A program made the translations under genes and the position numbers. Source: Spirodela intermedia (taxonomy: Eukaryota > Streptophyta > Magnoliopsida > Alismatales > Araceae). From it: a DNA stretch of 64,000 nucleotides. Below are positions 35,301 to 45,344 of this stretch, piece by piece. Location: the NCBI GenBank assembly GCA_902729315.2, contig LR746270.1, positions 1,104,501-1,168,500 on the forward strand, in the 5' to 3' direction. The notes beneath the pieces are model-generated. The model worked only from the letters and a program-made list of their open reading frames with translations, was not told the origin of the DNA and did not search any database. The number at the start of each line of letters is the position of its first letter. Position 1 is the first letter of the stretch.

Positions 35301-38300
35301 ACTCCTATGCCCACAACAGCACAAGCATGGCTGACCTGAGCCAGTCCCCTTGCCCAGGCTGTGTGGAGAGGAAGTCTTGGATGTCACGTGGCAGTCCCAT
35401 GACTACCCACGCGGCATCTGCCTCTCATACGGTCTATATGGACTAGGGATTTTCGGATTCTCTTAAGAAAGAGCCCTGAGAAGAAATCTGCGGATGTCTT
35501 TTCATTCATAAACAATGATATGATCTTTTTGGCATGGAATGAATAATAAAAAGTTCAGACGGACATATAGAAAAGGCAATATAACTTGAATCCCATTTTG
35601 AACATCCTGAACTATGTATCAACAACACATCACATCGAAGTGAGAAGAGTTCAATGAGTCAGTACCTGGCCTTGATTTTGTGCAGCCTCAGTAGTGGAGA
35701 TGCCTAGATGTGAATCAGAAACATTCCTCAATTAGAAACCGAACAAAATGCATTTATTTGATTGCAAGATAATCAAATGTTTGCCATCGATTTTACCCAT
35801 TAGAGTAATTTTATAAACTTTCCAGCGCGTATTATCAAGCCTTTTAGATTTTTTTGAATTTTAGAATTTAAGAAATTTTGGGGAGAAAGCAATAATTTTA
35901 TGTCACCTAGTAACACAAGTGGACTATTGGTGGGAATCAAGAATTTCCACAAATTATCATGGAAAAAGGAGACTCATACATACCAACATAATCAATACAT
36001 GCGTAAAGATATAAACTACCGAGAATAATAGTTCAATGAACATCAAGAAAGATATTAGCTCAATCCAAAGGTTCCTTCTCCTTTCTTTCTTAGAAGCAAA
36101 GTCGTTGATTATTCAAGAGAAAAGCTGGTTACGAGAGAAATAGATGGGAGAAAAAGTGCTAAATAACGAGTGTTAAATGAGAGTTAAAAGACAAAAAATG
36201 AGTGTTAAATAATAAAAAATTAAGTACAGATAGAAGCACGGGAACTCACCAGAGTCATTGTTCAAACTACAAAATTCATCTGAATAAGGAAAATCTTCAA
36301 GTGTAAGGTATTTATCCGTTTCCGTTGAGTTCATGCAGATGACATCATCCTCTGTGCCTCTCTCATACTTGGCGGCCTCTGCAAATAAAGGCTCGACGCC
36401 AATCACCTCAACTTCTGAAGGAAAAAAGGTGTCATCTTCCTTGACCTGACAGTGCATCAAGAAGAACAACAGTAAGGCCTTCTTTATCCAGAATACGTAG
36501 TGATTTCGTTTCTTAGAACTAAAGGAAAGAACAAAAAGTCAAAGGAAAAATCTTTTTCTTAGCTTTGCTCAACAAGCTCCACAACTAAATTTTAAAAAAT
36601 TGAAATATTTCACAGTCATCCTGATCAAGTGATCATGGGATCATAAAAGAAGACGTAACGAAGTTACTACTTTATCTAAGCTTCTACTCTCTCGGTTCCT
36701 TCTTTCTTCGTACTCTAGAGCCATCGTTAAATCTAGTCTTCTCACTTCTCTTCCCAGCAATCCACTCTACTCCTTGTTCATGGGAGCTGTAGCTGGTTTC
36801 TTTTTTGCCCGTGCAACCGATCTCTCTGTTCATGGAGCTCAACCCATATAATCATATCTTTTACTGTTCTCCATTAAAAACCTAATTGCAGGGACTAAAG
36901 AATGGAACCTATTGCAAGTACCTTGTCCTCACTAATCTAAAAAATACTATACCACATCCGCTGGGCTCATATAGACGAAATGAATGGAGCGAGGAATTGA
37001 TCAAAGAAAAAGTTCTCGTCCACATTGATGAAAGGTTAAAACAGAGGGTCGACTGCAAATGAGAACTGCAAAATATTTACCTTCCATGGCTGATTCGGCA
37101 AAGATATACTCGTCCACATTCGCAATGAAAAAATTTATTTTAGACAATCTAGATTGCTACAAATCCCTGACTGGAAGTGTGATCATGCAATGCTTAATCA
37201 CACAAAGTCATAAAGAACTTTACCCAGGAGAAGAAACAGAGTATGTGAAAAGTGGATTAGAAAAATATTTATCCGAAGATGCAACCTTCATACAAAAGAA
37301 ACTCTGGAAAAATGCAATCATAATGCTTACAATCGATTAAGTTATATTAAAGTAAGCACATACAATTCACTCCCCATATACAGCATCCCTCTCACAACGG
37401 CAGACAAAGATAAAGTGGCCACCGTTGAAACCGCCTCAGATACTTGAATAGGAAGCCAAAGGAACATAATAGGAATCAAAGTAGAGTAAGGAAAATGAAA
37501 ACCAATGCCTGGGAACAGTAATCTAAGAGGAAACTCTGTAAAAGTCATGCATACAGTCTCCTCCGAAGTACATGCTCTGCTTTTATGGACAAAGAATGGA
37601 GCAACTTTCACCCCACAAATAATCAAACTAGGTCTCCATAACCACTTACAGACATCACCATTCACTTCCCCTCCGGAGGAGGAGCCACACATAATTCCAT
37701 CACGCAGTCATTGAATGTGCCTTTCAAAAAACATGAAGGCACCGATGTCAAGTTGGAAAAAAAATGATAACATTTCGAATAAAGATTTTACTCTTACTGT
37801 GTGATTGAGTTTAAGCACTTTAGTAGGTTGCTCTTTTCTCATGACTATTTTCCATTCACATTACTGTTCCTGTATAAGTTCATTATGTAGATTTTGTGCT
37901 CACGATATTTTCAATGAATTGGGATGACATTGAGACAATCGGTAAATATTCGTTTCAAGATGAGATATTGCATCCTGATATGAACATTGAGACCATCAAA
38001 AGGTCATCTACTTATCATACCTAATGTATCCGGCCATCTTCTCCTTTGGTGTAAACAGCAAACATAGATTATTAGCCTGCCCACTTGATACTGTACGAAG
38101 GACTATTTTTTACTAGTTCATTTAATAAATAATATTGAAATAAGGATGTTCATATTAATACTTTTATCATTTCTGAGAAACTTAACAACAGTTTTACAGA
38201 GTCAATAAGGTCATATTGTCCTTTAAGTAGCAAGTCTCTCCATTGGAAAACCACTACCGGACTAGCCATTTGGCACTTTCTTTTAAGATATTTACAAATG

Positions 38301-41177
38301 CGTAGACTGGAAACTTCTTTGAAGTGATCTTCACCACGATATTTTCTCCAATTACTTTTGGTCAGCGTGAGGACGGTGGATCTAGCCAAGTCGATGTATC
38401 CCCATAAAATCTTGACCAGCATAAAGTAGGGACGAGATTAGCAGTAAACTCATACGCACATGTGATAGCTCATCTATTAGTGAGTAGAGCCAAATGAGCA
38501 AAGAAGTAGAAGGAAACTTACATTCTTGCATCAACCAAAGAAAATTTGGAAAATATTTTTAAATAGTTCTAGAAAGAAATCCCCAGAAATGCTGATAAAA
38601 AATACAACCCTTTGGCCAAAATAAGTGGTTACAGTGGGTGCATAAGAATATGTCCATCATGAGCAAATCAATAAGGTAGGTAATCAAATTCTAAAAACGT
38701 AATACAAATACAACTGGGAAAGCGAAACCAAATCTAGAAAAGAATAACACAAGATATCAAATTTGAAATAGTAACCGCTAGAAATAATGGTATCTAACAA
38801 TTTTCCTTACCACTGTATGCCTACACGCAACATTGTTCCATCCATCTGTTGAAACTGAAAGTTGATCATCATGAAAGCTCTGCCGTGTCACACATTTTGC
38901 ATGCCCATTTCCTGACATACTCTGATACAAACAAAGGAAAAATTTATCATGCAATCAAGAATGATCAGAAAAAAAGACAGAATTCCATCACTCAAAGACT
39001 CTTTTAGTAAAAAAGAAAAATGGGTTACACATCAGGAAGTCAGCTCAAATTAGTGGCATGAATAGGCATCTTCAAGCCCCATAGTGCTGACATTGCTAGG
39101 CTAAGCCTCATCAAATGACATTGAAAATTAAGAGAAAAATTTCACTGCAAGAAAATGTACGAAACCATCCAAAATGCATATGCCATATCAGCTGTCCCAG
39201 TCACATCAAATTTACCAAATTTATCAACGAGAAAACTTCTGAAATACTGAGAGCACTGAGAATCTGTCAAATAAGCTGTTATTGGATAGATAGGCGGGAA
39301 ACATAATTAGGAATTTTTTTAGCGCCAGCTTGTGACGATCCAAACACAACACTGAATTGAGAGTCCAGAAAAAGCAAGCCTTTTAACACATCACGAACTT
39401 TTAAATATAAGATCCATTTTTTTTCTAAGAAAACAATACATCTGCCAACATCAAGGATGGTAAAAACATATTCTATTTTGACATCGACATAAGTCGCTCG
39501 AGATAAATTTTATATCCCTCTCGGATTCTTTTAACTTTTTATACAGTCATCTCCTCTGGTACAAATCAATGTTAGCATACATGTGTACATCCCAAGTACT
39601 AAACAAACATGAACAAAACAATCTCTTGGCTAACAATTCCAAAATGTTTACAATCATGATGAAATATTTATAATCTGCATATCCACATGGCTAGATGTTA
39701 CCATATTAAGCTATAAATCAGATGAATATCCCGAATGTTCACGAAAAAAAAATCCCCATTATTAAACTGGAAATATTGATAGTTTTTCCATGGACTCATT
39801 ATATTGAGGAATAGTTATTTCCCACCACAGCCCCTGATCATGGAAGTCAATGAAAGAAGACATTTTATAAGCATGATACACCCCTAAAATGATATTAGCT
39901 ACTCTCAGAAAAATATGCCACACTCATATGCTACTACTATCTATCCTCATCCCACTACCATTGACATTGTTGACTCTCCAACATTCAAACTCCAACAGCC
40001 ACATTTTTTATGGAAATCAGCAGTCTTGAATTCAAGCTACAGCCACAGTTCTGTGATCCAACCATAAAGAAGTAATCAAGAAAAAAACTTATCCATACTC
40101 ATCAGTTCTGAAGGCTTTGGTAACATCAGCAATCAATCATCAACCACATACTATCGCCAGCATGAAATCCAAAAAAAAAGGGTTATAATCCTCCACGAAC
40201 ACCAACCGGCCTTGAAAATAAGTCATCAGGATTTTTTCTGTCCACTTACCTCCATTCTACTTGTAAGTTCATTTCTTCCCTTCTAGATTCTAAGTTAATA
40301 ATAAATAAATAAATGGGAGAAAATTAAAAAGAAGCAATAATATGCCTCGAATGAAAAAAATAAAGGAAAAGCAACAAATACATTGTAAGACAACAGGATC
40401 ACTTGCCAATCTGGCTTGCTAAAGATTAATTACTTACAGCATCAGTCGTGGAGAATTTGCTACAAAATGGGCCAACTGAAAAAATGCTTTTCCTGCTACC
40501 AAATATAAAAATTACTTGAAAAACATAGCGCAGCTTCCAGCTGATGGTACCACGGAACAAAATTATAAGAAGAAATTCTCAATATCACGACATCCTCATC
40601 GACAAAAGAAAAGCAGAAGACAGGCGCCACCGCCATCTAATCCTTCATCTCTTAAGAAACCCAGTTTGCCCCAACAAGCCGACCCCTGCCACCTCTAACA
40701 AAAGAAACTAAACCACCAGGAGCCCAGGTCACGGGCCCACCATCCAGTCGCCCACCTGTCAGTCAGACCGTTTACTGGTGCCTGTCCACACAATGTACGT
40801 ACATGGCAGAGACATAGACCGGACCATTCCTGAAGAAGAAGAAGAAGAAGAAGAAGAAGGACAAGGACAAGAAGCACACTTGCTAAAATTAGAAAGTCGA
40901 GAAACCAAATATCCCGGTTCGCAGACATCTCGACACATCCGCGTGCCTCAACCTAGAAACAATCGCAGAGTCGAGACGGCACCCCACCCCGCCGAATATG
41001 AAGAAGAACCACCCACAAGAGAACAGGAAACGGACTTTGCAGAGGCATATTCTCCCCATATAGCCACCGTTCATTCTCAAGAACGCGTCAATTGAGACAG
41101 CACAGGAGAACGAAAAAACCACCACCCAACCAACAGCGAGAGACAGAGAGAGAGTATGGAAGGGAGAAGCTTACCAT
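32395..41177 (-). CDS. TRF-like single-Myb (homeodomain-like) nuclear protein
   Basis: Spliced minus-strand model of 9 exons: 41177-41175, 38921-38811, 36445-36250, 35703-35666, 34255-34168, 34074-33341, 33088-32804, 32712-32656, 32574-32395. All junctions are GT-AG, the phase closes, and it gives 563 residues. A single C-terminal Myb domain starts near residue 440 (RRKHHRLWTLAEVMKLIEG, then VDLKDKWRNLLRAS), as in plant TRF-like (TRFL) proteins that resemble telomere-repeat binders. Just before it are basic runs (RKRTRKRTRR) and an AT-hook-like RRGRPRK, which suggest nuclear DNA binding. The first exon contributes only the ATG touching its donor; the next in-frame ATG at 38918 is an alternative start. 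Intron 1 is about 2.25 kb. The last intron holds a (GA)n tract. The family's DNA target is uncertain; telomere binding should not be assumed. Confidence 0.85.
34480..35110. repeat. Degenerate short repeats inside a TRF-like gene intron
   Basis: The phrase GGATGAGGCCCAYTTGA or close variants (GATGAAGGCCCATTCA, GATGAGGCCCACTTGATAAA, GAGGCCCATTGGATTAGG) recurs several times with GATGGAACCCATTTGAGG, giving a loose minisatellite-like stretch within the 34256-35665 intron. Origin unknown. Confidence 0.4.
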
Positions 41178-43061
41178 AGAAGCAGAGAGGATCTCCAGAA
41201 AACGGGGAAGGGGGGGAGAAGGGGCTGCTCCTGTTCGAAACCGAAAGACCAGAACTGCCAAATGAGCGCCACGGTGAGAGTGGGCGTGTGAGCGTTTGAT
41301 TAAGACATGGAAAAGGAGACCTGCCGGGCCGCTAGCCTCCGGCGCGGACCCCAGACGGGGCTACCAAAAGCTACAATGGAATACAAACCTTTCGCGTCCG
41401 TCTACACCTTGTCGGAGTCTACTCTGGTTCTGTACGGAACGACAACAACGGCCTGATCGCCAGGGGAAGCTTGTCGGAGAGAAGCCTAGAGCCCTGGGAG
41501 CCCACTTTTTGGTATACGCTGTGATGTGCACGGACTGCGTGCGTATATACGGAGAGATGGAATCCACGTCAGCGGTGGTTGGTAGCACCGACTGCACTTC
41601 CAATAAATAGGGCCGCGGCCGTGTTCGACGAGCAACGGTCATGTCGTATCTGGACCAAGAAAGAAGCCCTCACCGTCGTGGAGGCGAATGGCGTCCATCC
41701 GCGCCAATCCGACGTCGCGATCTCCTTGATCGCGGAGAGGCGTCGGCTTGCGGCCGCCGGCGACCAGTTGCGAGCTGCTTGAGGGAGGTGCGTGGAAGGA
41801 GACAAGGTCACAGGAAACGAGCAAATAGAGGATGCGAGACGAGGAATGGCGGAGAAGCGATTCAAATTCTGAATATTCACCGGTATATTATACCTGGCGA
41901 CGCCTTCGACGGATTCCTACGTTTCTGGTATTGGCGGTCATTCATGCTTAGTCCGATCCGCTCCCATGCTCCTTTTTACGTTCCGGCGTCTCGAGGCCGT
42001 TCTTTCTCCATCTCACTTTCAATTTTCGATCTCATTCTTGCGACTTACCTAGGTCTGACCAGGTTTCTGCGTCCAGCTTCCGCATCAGCGCTGATTAGAT
42101 TGGATCTGTTATCTTCACGGATTTTTAATTCGTTTCCAGAGTGCGTGAGGATTTTTTCCTGTTTTTCTTGTTTAGATAGTCTTCGATGCTTCTAGGGTTT
42201 GATAGGGCGACGATTGCAATTGCGGGCAATAAAGCGTTAAATTATTTTTTAAGAATATATTTTTTGGCAGGTGTTCAAACATGTCCTGCTTCAGGGTGCC
42301 AGAATTGGAGGAAAAAGCATCCACATCTCTTGTGATATCATTGATGAAAACAAAGACAGTCTTTAATTCGTAATTTTTAAAAAAAATGTAGACGAGCAAA
42401 ATTAATTTCTGAGTCACATAACTGAAGGCTCTTCAGTCGTTTCGGCCGAGGGTAAACAGGTTTTAAATCATGATGGCAGAAGATTCTTTCATCTCCAATC
42501 AGCGTAAACTAGTTATGAAACAGCCATCACTCCAGATTACAGAATCCAGAAAAAAATTGACAGTAGATGGCGGGTCTGGCAGTTTAATGGCCAGCCATCA
42601 ATGGATTTCAATACTGAATTTATGTTTAGTGACCAGTCCATTACACCACAATGAGGCGAACATAAAAGATGTAATAGAGACAACAGAGTTTCACTACTCA
42701 AATGCTAGAATTCACCATGTTATCTAAAACTCATAAGCTAGAAAGTAGAGGGGAAAAACAACTGAACTCCATAGAGAAACGCCTTGTTTAGATTGACGGG
42801 GTTTGCCAGCCAAGAATATAATTTTCATGTAACTTTATTGCCTTCACTTTTTCATCCCAAGTTAAAACACATAGCATTCACTTTTAAGCTAAACTATAGA
42901 GGTGAAAGTCTTTATTAGAACGTCTCTTTGTTGAATTTTTTTCTCTCAGTGGATGGCACCCGTCTGTTTGAGACTTTGGTGTTTTTGTCAAATTGTATTA
43001 AATATGTTGAATTCCATTGAATTTTACCCTTTTCTTTTACTAAATTCCCTGCTCTCGACAG
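41178..43061. other. Promoter side of the TRF-like gene and spacer without a recognised gene
   Basis: 41178-41600 should contain the TRF-like promoter and untranslated first exon. No ATG precedes 41177 on the minus strand within about 120 bases. An open frame at 41641-42195 (plus) and one at 41579-41782 are GC-rich but match nothing known. At 42272 an acceptor-like TTTTTTGGCAG| leads into VFKHVLLQGARIGGKSIHIS, which stops soon after. These may be upstream exons of the remnant at 43062-43923, but this is not established. Confidence 0.35.
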
Positions 43062-43923
43062 GTTATTCCATTGGTTTTACCAGCTTTTTCTGCCAGACTA
43101 ATACTCTCAGAGCTAAAAGAATTTAGAATGTGAATAATGAACTGTTGTTCTGGTTTAGTAGGGAATTGAATGCCAATACTTGCATTATTCAGGAGCACCT
43201 GGTGCGTTGGGTCGCTGCCCATCACACGAGAACTCTCAATGTTGCCAATGATCTGTCCTTTTTTTTCATCGATTTTATTTGCATCAAGGCATATGACTCC
43301 TCATGGAGAAGATGAGCATCTTCCTCTAGCTTTTCTGTCAAGGTAGGTGATTTCTCCAAAACATGCACTCTTTTATCATATGAGCTTAAAAATTAGCAAA
43401 AACGGAACGATGAAAATAGACTTTTTTACCATGATGGGTAGTATAAATTCACTAAGTAAAAAAAAAAACAGAGGCATAGGAAAAGAATATTATTAGTCAA
43501 GATATGCACGCTTGCATCATTATGCTGCTCCTAATACCCTCGAAGAATCCTATGGAGGATAGTCTGCCACATCTCTTAGCCTCCATGAACTGTGCCGACT
43601 GGCTACGGATCAATGGAGAAATCTGTTGTTGATTATATTCATTAAGGTTGGCACCTAAATTGAGATGAAAACACCCTACTTTGCATAATTTTCATTTTAT
43701 TATTGCAGTAGTTCATTGCTAAATATAAATCAGAGTTGGATTCTTGCGAAAGGAATATGTCCAGTGCTAGCCGCGCTCCATCTTCTTCATTATTTTCATC
43801 TTCGTCTGTGTCATTTCCTCCGTCGATATATCCCTCGCATTTGAAGATTGCAGAGTCCTCATTGATTCTGACATCATCATTCTATGATTCTCAGGAGCTG
43901 GTGTGGTTGGCTGACTTTAGCTA
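43062..43923 (+). pseudogene. Unrecognised multi-exon gene remnant
   Basis: Exon-like pieces with plausible splice borders lie on the plus strand. At 43062, after TCTCGACAG|, the translation begins VIPLVLPAFSARLILSELKE. One base out of frame it continues as NVNNELLFWFSRELNANT and then EHLVRWVAAHHTRTLN. Around 43310-43342 is GEDEHLPLAFLS before |GTAGGT. Around 43502-43650 is YARLHHYAAPNTLEESYGG, then a stop, then SLHELCRLATDQWRNLLL before |GTTGGC. From 43711, after ATTGCAG|, it reads KYKSELDSCERNM and a Ser-rich tail to the stop at 43923. The frameshift and internal stop suggest a decayed gene, though unusual splicing is possible. I do not recognise the family. Confidence 0.4.
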
Positions 43924-44103
43924 GAGATGATGGATCTTGTGCCGCACTCAGTTTTGAGGTTTTGGGTTGAGCGAGAGTAGGAAGGAAGATAAAGGAATAT
44001 TTGCCAGAAAAAGAAGTCAATTCTGTGAAATCAGAAAACCAGATGAACAGAGCCGTCCTCCAACCAAGGAAACACCGGAGGGCGGGGGGGATGGTGGATG
44101 AGA

Positions 44104-44751
44104 TCAACTCTGCGAGACCGACGAGTCCTCCGGCGATCTGCGCTGCTCCTCCTCCGGCCACCGCGGTTCCTGCTGGTCTCCCTGTTCGTCGCCCGCCGGA
44201 GGGCACATCAGCATCGACGTGTAGTAGGGGACGCGGTGGAAAGCCCCCCCCCCGGCGGAGGAGAACAACTCCACGGCGTTTACAGGGAAGAACGCCGTCG
44301 GGATGGTGGCGATGATCCCTCCAACCCGTCCCCCGGCGGCGCCGCCGGGGGAAGAGGAATCCGAGCAGGTGGTCGCCGCCGCCGCTGGGGCGACCCCCGA
44401 GCCGGTGGCGGCGATGATGGAGGGCTCGGCCTGCCGGAGGAGCCACTCGATTGTCTCCCCGTCGGAGCGGTGCCCCAGCTCCCGCGTTAGCTGGAAGATC
44501 CTCGCCGCCGTCAGCGCCGGCATGCGCACCCGCCGCCCGCGCCCGTTCACCTTTGTGTGCCGGTCCTTCGACGTCGACGACGAGATTGACAGCCGCCGGC
44601 CGGCGCCGGCGCCGGTGGACGGCCGCGGCCGCTGCGGGTGGAAGAGGACGGGGGCCGGGCTCTCCGCCGCGGGCGTGGCGGCGCCGCCGGTGGCCGTGGC
44701 GGTGGTGGTGGTGGCCAAAGGACTGTACAGCGCCAATTCCGAGTCCATCAT
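44104..44751 (-). CDS. Class I (PCF-type) TCP transcription factor
   Basis: An intronless 215-residue protein with a TCP domain at about residues 61-117. The basic part is [18 protein letters not shown], followed by a helix-loop-helix [18 protein letters not shown] and [17 protein letters not shown]. The missing four residues in the basic part relative to CYC/TB1 proteins and the [13 protein letters not shown] sequence place it in class I, which bind GGNCCCAC-type sites and regulate growth genes. The flanks are low-complexity Ala/Thr/Pro and Gly/Ser, normal for the family. It is shorter than many class I members. The start is the first of two adjacent ATGs (44751). It is divergently oriented to the chaperonin gene, 593 bases apart. 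Confidence 0.95.
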   Translation of the reverse strand: MMDSELALYSPLATTTTATATGGAATPAAESPAPVLFHPQRPRPSTGAGAGRRLSISSSTSKDRHTKVNGRGRRVRMPALTAARIFQLTRELGHRSDGETIEWLLRQAEPSIIAATGSGVAPAAAATTCSDSSSPGGAAGGRVGGIIATIPTAFFPVNAVELFSSAGGGAFHRVPYYTSMLMCPPAGDEQGDQQEPRWPEEEQRRSPEDSSVSQS

Positions 44752-45283
44752 GAGAGAAAAGAGGGGAAAGCGGGGCCGGAGGAAGAGGAGGGGCCGGGGG
44801 GGGAGGGCCGCCGGCTAGGGTTCTTATAGGATGGACCTAGAAGTGGACTCGAGGGCCCAGAGTCGGATTTGATGTGGTTAGGGTTTCCTAGTCAACGTCG
44901 TTCTCCTGCTGTGGAGTCATCATCAGAGGGTTAGACTGCGGCGCCGACTGGATCTTGATGCGGGCCCAGCCCGCAAGCCCCGGCCCATTAAAGCATTTGA
45001 TTTGAGCTGGTGGTCCCCACAATGATTGAATGCCCGCGAGGGCCGAGCTCAAAGGTGAAATCTGCTTTTTACAGAATTGTCCTGTTCTTATTGATTACTA
45101 GGTTTTCAGTCTATAAGAAGTAAAATTATCTAAATACGCAAATTCTGGGAGTATTTGCGTAATAAGGGTTTTCTTTTGGGCGGAAGGCGATCGGCCATCG
45201 TCTCTCGAAGCATCCAGAGCCCGCGAATCTTCTGGAAGAGCTTTTTGCTTGTAATAAAACCAGAAACATCGCTTCCTCGAGTC

Positions 45284-45319
<36 letters not shown>

Positions 45320-45344
45320 TTAGCACTCCGAGTAGGGAGGAAAG
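44752..45344. promoter_or_regulatory. Divergent promoter between TCP and chaperonin-60 beta
   Basis: A 593-base intergenic space between two oppositely directed start codons. It has a purine-rich stretch next to the TCP ATG and a (CT)16 tract at 45285-45317 ending about 27 bases before the chaperonin ATG, thus in its 5' leader. A GGGCCCAG-type motif near 44853 and GGCCCA near 44963 resemble TCP class I targets, but such strings are common. Confidence 0.45.
45285..45317 (+). repeat. (CT)n tract in chaperonin-60 beta 5' leader
   Basis: About 16 CT units immediately upstream of the start codon on the sense strand. Pyrimidine repeats in plant leaders are a known promoter/leader feature; an effect here is inferred. 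Confidence 0.85.

Noticed and set aside
35192-35446. Small open frame with a hydrophobic segment that looks like a secreted peptide precursor
   Set aside because: It lies inside a TRF-like intron on the opposite strand, with a T-rich run causing the hydrophobicity and no conserved mature peptide motif.
37342-38422. Minus-strand open frames inside TRF-like gene introns
   Set aside because: No splice borders keep them in phase with the flanking exons, and the direct exon join between 38811 and 36445 already closes the frame.
32395-41177. Calling the TRF-like gene a PHR-type phosphate regulator because it neighbours PHT1
   Set aside because: Its Myb domain is the TRF-like single repeat with KDKWRNL, not the GARP SHLQKYR type, so proximity is not evidence of phosphate signalling.
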